NCBI RefSeq assembly: GCF_029323795.1
Contig: NZ_CP119758.1
Location: 2,108,001 to 2,172,000 of the forward strand
Direction of reading: 5' to 3'
Length of the DNA stretch: 64,000 nt
Origin: Zobellia alginiliquefaciens
GTDB taxonomy: Bacteria; Bacteroidota; Bacteroidia; Flavobacteriales; Flavobacteriaceae
This document shows positions 16,353 through 25,056 of the stretch, piece by piece. The position numbers and the translations under genes are program-made. Within the stretch, counting starts at the first letter, position 1. Each line of letters opens with the position of its first letter. The notes under the pieces are model-generated. The model had not been told where the DNA came from, searched no databases, and saw only the letters and a program-made list of their open reading frames with translations.

Positions 16353-18299
16353 ATGAATAAAAGGAGAGGGTTTTTAAAAAAATTAGGTGTAAGTTCCGGA
16401 GCAATGGCCCTGGGCGGCCCTATTACTACACTTTTTGCCAACAGCAACACAGGCTTCCCGCTTGATGGTGAGGAAGAGATCAAAACGTTAGAATTTCTAA
16501 CGAAGACAAAAGCCTACGAGAAGGTGCAGTATAATGTTGATGTATGCATAGTGGGCGGTGGTATGTCCGGTATTTGTGCGGCAATAGCTGCTGCCCGTAA
16601 CGGCAGCAAAGTTCTTTTAATGCAAGACCGTTCACGATTAGGTGGTAACGCCAGTAGTGAGATTCGTATGCACATATCAGGCGCAAGCCAGCTGAAACAG
16701 GTTTGGCGCGAGACTGGAATATTAGAGGAATTGGTGCTTACCGAAGCCGTAACAAATCCGCAACGTTCATATGAAATGTGGGATTTTGTACTCTATGACA
16801 AGATTGTCTCAGAACCGAATATTACCCTTTTATTGGACACCTCTTTCTATGATGTAGAAGTATCTAATGGAAAAATTAAAAAGGTATGGGGATTGTGTTC
16901 CCCTACCGAAGAAATTTCGGAGATAACAGCCACCTATTTTTCCGATTGTACGGGTGATGGTTCCTTAGCGGCCAAGGCAGGGGCGAATTATATGCGTGGG
17001 CGCGAAGCGAAATCTACCTTTAATGAATCTTTGGCAGTAGATGTGGCCGATCAAAAAACTATGGGAAACAGCCTCTTGTTCATGGCGCAGCCGCATGAGA
17101 AAGCAATGCCATATACACCGCCGGTATGGGCTAGAAAATATACCACAAAAGACTTTGTTCATCGTAATATTGGGTCTTATGAGTATGGATATTGGTGGTT
17201 AGAACTTGGTGGTTCTATTGATATTGTAAGGGATGGACAACAGAACCGGCATGATTTATTGGCTACACTCTTTGGTGTTTGGGATTATATCAAAAACTCT
17301 GGCAACCACCCCGAATCTGAAAATTGGGCATTGTCTTGGGTAGGCATGATTCCTGGAAAACGGGAGAGTCGTCGTATTGAAGGTCCTTATATAATGAAGC
17401 AACAAGATGTACAAGCGGCAACCCTCTTTGAAGATAGAGTAGCTTATGGAGGATGGCCTCTAGATGACCATCCACCTGGGGGTATGGACACTACCGGAGA
17501 TGTGCCGTATGTTTCTATTCCTTTAAAAGAACCGTATTCTATTCCGTTCCGCTCTTTGTATAGTAATAGTATTTCTAATTTGCTTTTTGCGGGACGAAAT
17601 ATAAGCGTTTCACATGTAGCGCTTTCATCTACGCGTGTTATGGCTACCTGTGCTCTTTTGGGGCAGGCCATAGGTACTGCAATGGCGTATTGTTTAAATA
17701 AGAAAATAACCCCACAAAATTTGACTGCAAGTACTGATGAGATAAAGCGTCTGCAGCAACTTCTTTTAAAACAAGACCAAGGTATTTTAGGGGTTAAAAA
17801 TGAAGATGAGGATGATTTGGCCAGAGCTGCAAAGGTGAAAAGCTCATCGCAAACAAAAAATGGTAAGGACACGAACATTCTAGATGGTATAAACCGTGAT
17901 ATTGCCGATGGGAAGGTACACCAGTGGCAAGCTTCAATGAAAGAAGGCGAGCAATGGATTTCCTTAAATTGGAAAAAACCGGTAACCGTCAATACCGTGC
18001 AACTCACTTTTGACACTGGTTTAGACAGATTTTTACGCATGTCTCCTCAAGATTGGGTCTATAACGATCAAGTACGCGGCCCACAACCCGAAACGATTGC
18101 GGATTACAGCATTGAAATAGAAACTGCAAGCGGTAACAAGAAAGTGGTAGCGGAAGTCAATGATAATTACTTGAGATTGGCCAAGCATACTTTTGGGCAG
18201 GAAACGATCAAGTCAATGCGTATTCGTGTAAGTAGAACTAACGGAGATGATTTGGCTAGACTATTTGAGGTGCGGTGCTATCTTGAAGAAATGGCATAG
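16353..18299 (+). CDS. Tat-exported FAD-dependent oxidoreductase with C-terminal discoidin-like domain
   Basis: 648 residues. N-terminal twin-arginine signal (NKRRGFLKKLGVSSGAMALGG) predicts export of the folded, cofactor-loaded protein. The FAD-binding Rossmann segment is VDVCIVGGGMSGICAAIAAARNG (about 62-84), followed by RLGGNASSEIRMHISGA, which marks the FAD_oxidored family. A late FAD contact is LLFAGRNISVSHVALSSTRV. Residues about 490-645 form a beta-rich region (WISLNWKKPVTVNTVQLTFD) like F5/8-type C sugar-binding modules. Substrate is unknown; oxidation of a glycan or a released amino sugar is an inference. It lies 33 nt after the DGMAGAT protein and before GH109. Confidence 0.8.
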   Translation: MNKRRGFLKKLGVSSGAMALGGPITTLFANSNTGFPLDGEEEIKTLEFLTKTKAYEKVQYNVDVCIVGGGMSGICAAIAAARNGSKVLLMQDRSRLGGNASSEIRMHISGASQLKQVWRETGILEELVLTEAVTNPQRSYEMWDFVLYDKIVSEPNITLLLDTSFYDVEVSNGKIKKVWGLCSPTEEISEITATYFSDCTGDGSLAAKAGANYMRGREAKSTFNESLAVDVADQKTMGNSLLFMAQPHEKAMPYTPPVWARKYTTKDFVHRNIGSYEYGYWWLELGGSIDIVRDGQQNRHDLLATLFGVWDYIKNSGNHPESENWALSWVGMIPGKRESRRIEGPYIMKQQDVQAATLFEDRVAYGGWPLDDHPPGGMDTTGDVPYVSIPLKEPYSIPFRSLYSNSISNLLFAGRNISVSHVALSSTRVMATCALLGQAIGTAMAYCLNKKITPQNLTASTDEIKRLQQLLLKQDQGILGVKNEDEDDLARAAKVKSSSQTKNGKDTNILDGINRDIADGKVHQWQASMKEGEQWISLNWKKPVTVNTVQLTFDTGLDRFLRMSPQDWVYNDQVRGPQPETIADYSIEIETASGNKKVVAEVNDNYLRLAKHTFGQETIKSMRIRVSRTNGDDLARLFEVRCYLEEMA

Positions 18300-18349
18300 C
18301 GTTTATCTAGGGTCAATATTTTATTAATAATTTAAAATCTTTTTATTTC

Positions 18350-19765
18350 ATGGAAAATAAAAGAAGAAAATTCATGAAGATGTCCTCTGTAGGCGCTTTG
18401 GGTTTAGTTGGGGGCAACGTATTTTCGGCACCGTCCATTGAGAGTATATCATCTAATTCAAAATTGTTCGGTACGTCAGAGGCCTCTTTTAATATGTCGG
18501 GTTATAGCGCCCCAAAACTTAATGAGGTACGTATTGGTTTTATAGGTTTGGGAATGCGCGGCCCAGGAGCGGTTAAACGCATGAGTCTTATTGAAGGAGT
18601 TTCGATTAAAGCTTTATGCGACCTTAGAGAAGAAAGTGTTATGAAATCTAAGGAGCTACTTAAGGGAACCGATCATGACCCCGATTTATATTATGGTAGC
18701 GCTTATGCCTGGAAAGAAATGGTGGATCGTGACGATATAGATTTAATATATATTGCTACGCCTTGGGATTGGCATACTCCTATGGCCGTTTATGCAATGG
18801 AATCCGATAAGCATGTGGCAGTTGAAGTGCCAGCTGCAAAAACGATAGATGAAGCCTGGGAATTGGTGGAGACTTCTGAGCGTACCAAGAAGCATTGTAT
18901 GATGCTGGAAAATTGCTGTTATGACTTTTTTGAATTGCTTACTCTAAATATGGCCCGTCAAAATTACTTTGGCGAAATAATTCATGGTGAAGGGGCTTAT
19001 ATTCACAATCTTTTAGACCTTAACTTTGATAAAAATGAGGGCTATGAGAGCATGTGGAGACTGGAGGAGAATGCCGCTCGTAACGGGAATTTATACCCTA
19101 CCCATGGTTTGGGCCCGATATGTCAGATAATGAACATCAACAGAGGTGATCGAATGGATTATCTGAACTCTTTGTCATCTGCAGATTTTGATATGCAGAA
19201 CAGAGCGAAACAATATGCTAAGGATGATGCGTTTTTTTCAGAGTACGCGAACAGAACTTTTAGAGGCAATATGAATACTACGCTTATAAAAACTAGTTTG
19301 GGAAGAAGTATTATGGTACAGCATGACGTTAGTTCACCTAGACCGTATTCACGTATTCACATGATAAGTGGTACGAAAGCTTTTGCCCAAAAGTGGCCTA
19401 CACCTGGAAAAATTGCAGTAAACGATGAATGGCTGAAGGATGCTGAAATGAAAAGTGTTGAAAAGAAGTACACACCAGAGCTTATAAAGAAAGTTGGTAA
19501 ACTTGCCAAGAAAATTGGTGGACATGGTGGAATGGACTTTATTATGGATTGGCGCTTGATCGATTGCCTGCGAAACGGACTTCCACTTGATCAAGATGTA
19601 TACGATGCAGCGTTGTGGAGTGCAATAGGACCCTTAAGCGAACAGTCTATAGCGAATAGATCTAACGCCATTGATGTACCCGATTTTACAAGAGGGAACT
19701 GGAAATCGAATGAACCGGTAGATATCGGTTTAAAGGGAGCAGGAAATACTTCTGTGAATATGTAA
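18350..19765 (+). CDS. GH109 alpha-N-acetylgalactosaminidase-like (Gfo/Idh/MocA fold), Tat-exported
   Basis: 471 residues. A Tat-like signal (ENKRRKFMKMSSVGALGLVGG) is followed by the dinucleotide loop RIGFIGLGMRGPG (about 61-73), YIATPWDWHTPMA, the EVPAAKTIDEAWELV lysine region and NGNLYPTHGLGPICQIMNI, all hallmarks of GH109. These glycosidases use bound NAD in an oxidation/elimination mechanism, which explains Tat export of the folded enzyme. The known activity is release of alpha-linked GalNAc from glycans. Last gene of the first operon; a 332-nt gap with the second operator follows. A non-GH109 oxidoreductase is possible but the PTHGLGP segment argues against it. Confidence 0.85.
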   Translation: MENKRRKFMKMSSVGALGLVGGNVFSAPSIESISSNSKLFGTSEASFNMSGYSAPKLNEVRIGFIGLGMRGPGAVKRMSLIEGVSIKALCDLREESVMKSKELLKGTDHDPDLYYGSAYAWKEMVDRDDIDLIYIATPWDWHTPMAVYAMESDKHVAVEVPAAKTIDEAWELVETSERTKKHCMMLENCCYDFFELLTLNMARQNYFGEIIHGEGAYIHNLLDLNFDKNEGYESMWRLEENAARNGNLYPTHGLGPICQIMNINRGDRMDYLNSLSSADFDMQNRAKQYAKDDAFFSEYANRTFRGNMNTTLIKTSLGRSIMVQHDVSSPRPYSRIHMISGTKAFAQKWPTPGKIAVNDEWLKDAEMKSVEKKYTPELIKKVGKLAKKIGGHGGMDFIMDWRLIDCLRNGLPLDQDVYDAALWSAIGPLSEQSIANRSNAIDVPDFTRGNWKSNEPVDIGLKGAGNTSVNM

Positions 19766-20097
19766 TCCTAAAAAAGAAGAAAGTACCCAATGTTTAGGGA
19801 TGAACACGTACTTGAAGACCCCCTATTTGCTGTAGTAAAATTTGGAAATTGGTAAGAGTAGATAGGTAATAGTATCAGTATTGAGATATATTTATGATTT
19901 TATGATAAATTTTAAATTATTAGTGTGTTCGAACACATTATTCAATAATTTTTGTATTTTAGTAAAAGATTAAGAAAGTATGGGCCATTTTTCAGAGCCT
20001 ATTATAACCTCGGAAAGGACAACTTCTAAAATTGTGCTTTCCATTTGTTACTCGATTATTCGTCAAGCTCACTAATTCAAATTATAATCACAATTTT
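19766..20097 (+). other. Intergenic region with operator 2 and the susC leader
   Basis: No gene is seen. It holds the TGTGTTCGAACACA palindrome (19924-19937), a weak -7-like TAATTTTTG (19946-19954) and a TATTTTAG also found after operator 1 (7404-7411; here 19955-19962), then about 140 nt of leader up to the ATG at 20098. No clear terminator for the upstream operon was found. Confidence 0.6.
19924..19937. promoter_or_regulatory. LacI-type operator 2 upstream of susC
   Basis: A perfect copy of the 14-bp palindrome at 7360-7373 (TGTGTTCGAACACA), placed about 160 nt before the susC ATG. Its presence at both promoters ties the SusC/SusD/GH20 operon to the catabolic operon under one regulator. 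Confidence 0.8.
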
Positions 20098-23000
20098 ATG
20101 AATCAACAATCAAAGTTTAGTTCGCTATGCCCTGGTGGTATAGGTAAAGTAGAGGGGGGTAAATGGCTCAGTTTCATTTTAATCTTCTTAGTTTTTAATT
20201 ATCAGTCTTTTGCCTTTTCTGAAAAACTTGAGCTTTCACCGAGCCAAGATTTCTCTATCTCTGGAAGTGTGCTCGATAACACTGGGCTGCCTTTGCCAGG
20301 AGCCTCTGTTGTAGAAAAAGGAACCGACAATGGAACCCAGACCGATTTTGACGGAAATTTTGTCCTTGACCTTTCTTCCGGTGATGCCATATTAGTAGTG
20401 ACATACATGGGTTTCTCAACAAAAGAAATAGCGGTAGACAATCAGGAACAAGTTAAGATTGTCCTTGAAGAAAATGTTTCAGCTTTAGATGAAATTGTTG
20501 TTGTAGGCTACGGAACCCAATCCAAAAAAGATATTACCGGATCAATTAGTGTAGTTGATGGTGATGATGTAACCTCAAGAAATGTAACCAATGTATCTAA
20601 CGCGTTGCAAGGTGCGGTAGCTGGGGTTAGCGTAACTCGTAGTAGTGGTGCTCCTGGAGCAGGGAACACAATCAACATACGTGGTATAACCACCTTACAA
20701 GGCGATAGTTCTCCTTTAATATTGGTAGATGATGTTCCCGTAGATGATATTAACGACGTAAATCCTGATCAGATTGAAAGTATTTCGGTTCTTAAAGATG
20801 GTGCCTCGTCTTCCCTCTACGGATCCAGAGCAGCGGCAGGAGTTATTATAATTACCACTAAACGAGGAAAAGAAGGTGTCTATAGGGTGTCTTATAGTGG
20901 AGAAGTTATAGTTAATACCCCTACCGAGACCAGAGAAAATGTAAGTGTCTCTCGTTATCTTCAAATGGATAATGAGAAAGCATGGAACGATAATGGAAAT
21001 ACAGGAGTAGAAGACCCAACTTGGTCAAATGATTATATTTCTAATTACGATGCAAACCACTTGGCAAACCCTGATCAATATCCAGATACGGATTGGCAAG
21101 ATCTTATTTTAAAAAATGCATCGTTCGGTTACCGTCATAATATAAGTATTAGCGGAGGTTCTGAACGTATTAAATCTAACCTTACCATGGGTTACGAATA
21201 CCAAGATGCCATATACGACAATAGTGATTGGGATAGGTACACTGCACGTATAAATAATGATATTAAAATTTCTGATAAAATAGGAGCCAATATTGATTTC
21301 GCCTTAAAATTGACAACGAACAACAACCCTGTTGTAGATCCTACTGACTTGGCCTTAAATTCAGGTCCTAATTATCCTGCGGTATGGGAAGATGGACGTC
21401 TTGCCGGTGGAAAATCTGGGGAAAACGCTTATGCGGTATTGCAAAGCGGAGGATTTCAGACCAGTGAGTCCTATTTGTTTTATGGTAAAGTAGGGGCTTA
21501 TTATAAACCTGTTGAAGGCTTAAAGCTATCAGTAAATGTAGCTCCTAATTTTAACTTCAATAAATACAAGTTTTTCAATAAAGCAATTCCATATTGGGAT
21601 TATGATGACCCTAATCAAACAGGCGTTCCTAATTATATTTCGGGCCATAATGATAGTCAGAACTACCTCTTGGAAAATAGAACTAATGACAAAACATTAA
21701 CCACACAGGCGCTCGTAAATTATGACAAGGAGTTTGGAAACCATTCCGTAAGCGGGGTTCTTGGTTATGAAGAATTTTCTGCGGATTATGAAACCCTAAG
21801 TGTGCGAGGAAATGAATTCGTAAGCGCTGAATACCCTTACTTAAGTCAAGCACCTATAGATGGAGTGTTCGATAATGGATCAACGATATCTGAGAACGCA
21901 TACACCTCTTATTTTGGTAGATTGGCTTATGACTATAAAGACACCTACTATTTACAGGCCAATGTACGTAGAGATGGGTCGTCTCGTTTTGGTAAAGATC
22001 ATAGATGGGGATCGTTCCCATCTATTTCAGCAGGCTGGGTCTTGTCCAACGAAAAGTTTATGAATTCGTTGAGCGAAACCATTTCATTCTTAAAATTTAG
22101 AGCTTCCTACGGTTCTTTAGGAAACGATCGCTTAGGTAACTACTTATACCTTTCCGTACTTCAATTTAGCAATGCATTAATTGCAAATGGTAATGATGTG
22201 GAAGCCGTTCGTTCTGCCGCCCAAAGATACTTGGCGGTAGAGGATGTTACTTGGGAAACTACAATTTCAAAAAACGTAGGTATTGACCTTTCCATGTTCA
22301 ACAGTTCTTTGTCCTTAACGGCGGACTATTATATAAAGGATACGGAAGATATGTTACTTAGTTTAAGTATACCTTCTTTAATAGGTTATGAAGATCCTAC
22401 CGTAAATGTCGGGAGTATGAAGACCGAAGGATGGGAAATGGCCCTATCGTATAAAAATAGTATTGGTGATTTCAATTATTCCGTCTCTGCCAACATATTT
22501 GATTCAAAGTCAACCGTAGGCGATATTAACGATAAACGACTTATTTCCGGTAATGTCATTTCGGAAGAAGGTGAAGAGTTTAGGTCTTGGTATGGATACG
22601 TATCGGACGGTATATACCAGTCTCAAGAAGAAATAGACAATTCTGCTGTTACCAGTGCTTCAGTAATGCCAGGTGATGTGCGCTATAAAGATATTAGTGG
22701 CCCAGATGGTGTTCCAGATGGTGTTATCAATGAGCTTGATAAGCAACATTTAGGAGGGTCATTACCTAGATATCAATATGGAGGAACCATAAACCTTAAG
22801 TACAAGAATTTTGATTTTGGGGTTACCGTTCAAGGTGTAGGCAAGCAAAAGTTCTATCTAGATCAAAGTTACATTCGTCCTTTCTTGTATAACTGGCAAG
22901 CTGTCAATAGCATCTATGACAACAACTACTACAGTAATTACAATACACCTGCGCAAAATATGAGTGCTGAGTATCCACGTTTATCCGAAAGTTCATCTAG

Positions 23001-23247
23001 CAATAATTACCGATTCTCTGACTTTTGGCTTAAAGATGGATCTTACACAAGAATAAAGAATATCACCTTGGGTTATACCTTGCCTTCTGACTTTATGCAG
23101 AGTTCACCGTTTACAAGTTTAAGGGTGTATGCCTCCGGTAACGACCTATTCTCTTTTGACAGTTTGCCGGATGGAATTGATCCTGAGCAACAGAGTGGAT
23201 ACTTGATTACTAAATCATTCATTTTAGGTCTAAAAGCTAACTTCTAA
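20098..23247 (+). CDS. SusC-family TonB-dependent glycan transporter
   Basis: 1049 residues from the ATG at 20098 (MNQQSKFSS); an upstream in-frame TTG at 20032 is not needed. A signal segment (about 22-40, LSFILIFLVFNYQSFAF) is followed by a carboxypeptidase-like domain (ISGSVLDNTGLPLPGASV), the TonB-box region DEIVVVGYGTQSKKDITGS, a plug with INIRGITTLQGDSSPLILVDDVPVDD, and a long barrel ending SFILGLKANF. SusC proteins import oligosaccharides through a SusD-capped channel. SusD follows after 11 nt. The likely ligands are GlcNAc/GalNAc-containing oligosaccharides, inferred from the neighbouring GH20 and GH109. The early coding region contains a 13-mer shared with the LacI promoter. Confidence 0.95.
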   Translation: MNQQSKFSSLCPGGIGKVEGGKWLSFILIFLVFNYQSFAFSEKLELSPSQDFSISGSVLDNTGLPLPGASVVEKGTDNGTQTDFDGNFVLDLSSGDAILVVTYMGFSTKEIAVDNQEQVKIVLEENVSALDEIVVVGYGTQSKKDITGSISVVDGDDVTSRNVTNVSNALQGAVAGVSVTRSSGAPGAGNTINIRGITTLQGDSSPLILVDDVPVDDINDVNPDQIESISVLKDGASSSLYGSRAAAGVIIITTKRGKEGVYRVSYSGEVIVNTPTETRENVSVSRYLQMDNEKAWNDNGNTGVEDPTWSNDYISNYDANHLANPDQYPDTDWQDLILKNASFGYRHNISISGGSERIKSNLTMGYEYQDAIYDNSDWDRYTARINNDIKISDKIGANIDFALKLTTNNNPVVDPTDLALNSGPNYPAVWEDGRLAGGKSGENAYAVLQSGGFQTSESYLFYGKVGAYYKPVEGLKLSVNVAPNFNFNKYKFFNKAIPYWDYDDPNQTGVPNYISGHNDSQNYLLENRTNDKTLTTQALVNYDKEFGNHSVSGVLGYEEFSADYETLSVRGNEFVSAEYPYLSQAPIDGVFDNGSTISENAYTSYFGRLAYDYKDTYYLQANVRRDGSSRFGKDHRWGSFPSISAGWVLSNEKFMNSLSETISFLKFRASYGSLGNDRLGNYLYLSVLQFSNALIANGNDVEAVRSAAQRYLAVEDVTWETTISKNVGIDLSMFNSSLSLTADYYIKDTEDMLLSLSIPSLIGYEDPTVNVGSMKTEGWEMALSYKNSIGDFNYSVSANIFDSKSTVGDINDKRLISGNVISEEGEEFRSWYGYVSDGIYQSQEEIDNSAVTSASVMPGDVRYKDISGPDGVPDGVINELDKQHLGGSLPRYQYGGTINLKYKNFDFGVTVQGVGKQKFYLDQSYIRPFLYNWQAVNSIYDNNYYSNYNTPAQNMSAEYPRLSESSSSNNYRFSDFWLKDGSYTRIKNITLGYTLPSDFMQSSPFTSLRVYASGNDLFSFDSLPDGIDPEQQSGYLITKSFILGLKANF
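20268..20280. promoter_or_regulatory. Intragenic copy of the TGTGCTCGATAAC 13-mer, candidate auxiliary operator
   Basis: Identical to 7337-7349. Here the flanks extend it to GTGT-gc-TCGA-ta-ACAC, an imperfect dyad (6 of 8 pairs), about 340 bp downstream of operator 2 and inside susC. A looping partner, like lac O2 within lacZ, is a hypothesis; coding coincidence is possible. Confidence 0.3.
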
Positions 23248-23258
23248 AAAATATAAAG

Positions 23259-25019
23259 ATGAAAGAATATATTCATAAAATAGGCTATACATTATTTCTT
23301 GTTGTAGGTTTTCTCTTCAACTCTTGTACTGAACTCGATTTGGTTCAAGAAGATGCGGCGAGCTCTGCAACTTGGTATCAAACCAAAGACCAGTTTAGAC
23401 AATCTTTAAATGAAGGTTACCGAGAAGTGTTCTGGCCCTTGGATGAAGTTTATGAGGGTATGGACGATGATTGGCAACGTCGAGACGTTCTTAATGCCAT
23501 AAAAGCTGGTAATATTTCTTCTGAATACCCCAAGTCAAATACAGATTGGTCAAATCTTTATAAGGCTATCGCCCGGGTTTTAGTTGTTGTAGGTCAGTTA
23601 GAGAACCAAACCGTTTTGAGCGCAGAAGAAGCCGAACAATATAGGGGTGAGGCCGATTTTTTGAGGGCTTCGTACTATTCTTATCTTATTACTCATTTTG
23701 GTGATGTGCCTTTCTATGAAGATGAGTTAAGTATAGATGAATCTTTTGAAATTGAACGTACTTCAAAAGAGACCATTAAACAGAAATTATATACCTATTA
23801 TGACAATGCAGCAGCATCCCTTCCGTTGTCCTATAACGGGTTAGAATATGCAACAAAAGGGGCAGCTTATGCAATGAAAGCTCGTTTGGCATTATATATG
23901 GGGGATTATGAAATAGCTGCGGAAGCATCTAAAAACGTCATAGACTTAGGCTTGTATGAGCTGTACCCAAACTACGCTGAGCTTTTTGAACCGACCACGA
24001 AGAATTCGGTTGAAACTATTTTTCATATTGCTAGAAATACAGATCTGAACGTTATCAGAAACGATAATGTCCGAGACTTTTTACCTAGAAATCATGGTGG
24101 ATATGCGGGACGAAACCCAACTTGGGAGCTTTTGGCATCTTATGAATGTGTAGACGGTATGCCAGTAGACGAATCGCCTCTTTTTGACCCTCAGAACCCA
24201 TTTAAGAATAGGGATCCGCGTTTGTTGGCTACCATTGCCCCGTTTGGTTCTTTGGAAGATGGAGATGGTCTAGAGCCCAAGGACGGCTCCAATTTTATGG
24301 ATATTGAGTACAATCCGCATCCGGAAAGTAAAGAGGTGTTTGATTTTGAAAACAATGTTGAAATTAAAAACCAAGACACTAGGTCTATTGGGGCATTTGC
24401 GGCATTCAATGGTCTTTTATTTAAAAAGGGTGTTACTAAAGATTGGAAAGATTACCGAACAGATCCAGATTTAATCGTAATAAGATATGCGGATGTGCTT
24501 CTTATGTATGCCGAAGCTAAAATTGAGTTGAACGAAATAGATCAATCTGTTTTAGATGCTATGAATGCCGTAAGAGACAGAGCTTATGCGAATTCTAATT
24601 TTGAAAATCCTGCAATATCAACTACGGACCAAACCGAATTGCGGTACAAGGTCCGTAATGAGCGAAGGGCAGAACTTGCGTTTGAGGGTCGTAGATATAT
24701 GGATTTGATTAGATGGAGGTTGGCAGAGAAAGCGCTTACGGGTTTCACTTATGGTCTTTTAAATGTTACTGCAGATGCAGAAGTTAGTGTGGCGCCAACA
24801 GGCCCATTAATGGATGACTTGGTGAATGAAGGACTATGGTTTTGGGGTCAAACACCGGAAATAGGAGAAGACGGGCTTCCCGATTTCTCTAATTTATTGA
24901 ATGCCGGGTATTGCCGTACGTTAAACGTTACAACATTTCCGGAGCGTCAATATCTTTTTCCTATTCCAGAAGAAGATAGGTTGTTGAATTCTAATCTTAC
25001 CCAAAATCCTGGGTATTAA
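23259..25019 (+). CDS. SusD/RagB-family surface glycan-binding lipoprotein
   Basis: 586 residues with a lipoprotein signal (lipobox FLFNSC, Cys about 22, then TELD) and the SusD helical TPR-like core (DFLRASYYSYLITHFGDVPFYED, AAYAMKARLALYMGDYEIAAE). The conserved C-terminal part has IRYADVLLMYAEAKIELNE, VRNERRAELAFEGRRYMDLIRWRLAEKAL and YLFPIPEEDRLLNSNLTQNPGY. It forms the lid on SusC at the outer membrane and captures oligosaccharides at the cell surface. It follows susC by 11 nt and precedes the GH20 gene by 37 nt, the usual arrangement in a polysaccharide utilisation locus. Confidence 0.95.
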   Translation: MKEYIHKIGYTLFLVVGFLFNSCTELDLVQEDAASSATWYQTKDQFRQSLNEGYREVFWPLDEVYEGMDDDWQRRDVLNAIKAGNISSEYPKSNTDWSNLYKAIARVLVVVGQLENQTVLSAEEAEQYRGEADFLRASYYSYLITHFGDVPFYEDELSIDESFEIERTSKETIKQKLYTYYDNAAASLPLSYNGLEYATKGAAYAMKARLALYMGDYEIAAEASKNVIDLGLYELYPNYAELFEPTTKNSVETIFHIARNTDLNVIRNDNVRDFLPRNHGGYAGRNPTWELLASYECVDGMPVDESPLFDPQNPFKNRDPRLLATIAPFGSLEDGDGLEPKDGSNFMDIEYNPHPESKEVFDFENNVEIKNQDTRSIGAFAAFNGLLFKKGVTKDWKDYRTDPDLIVIRYADVLLMYAEAKIELNEIDQSVLDAMNAVRDRAYANSNFENPAISTTDQTELRYKVRNERRAELAFEGRRYMDLIRWRLAEKALTGFTYGLLNVTADAEVSVAPTGPLMDDLVNEGLWFWGQTPEIGEDGLPDFSNLLNAGYCRTLNVTTFPERQYLFPIPEEDRLLNSNLTQNPGY

Positions 25020-25056
25020 TTTCTACCAAAACCAAATTTTCCAAATAAATGAAAAT

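Noticed and set aside
17444-18040. A 198-codon minus-strand open frame inside the FAD oxidoreductase gene
   Set aside because: The sense frame carries clear family motifs throughout; the antisense frame has no recognisable domain, leader or neighbours.
19915-19950. Outer AATTATT/AATAATT arms around operator 2 as part of a larger dyad
   Set aside because: The arms are not symmetric about the palindrome (2 nt versus 6 nt away) and the sequence is very AT-rich, so chance is likely.
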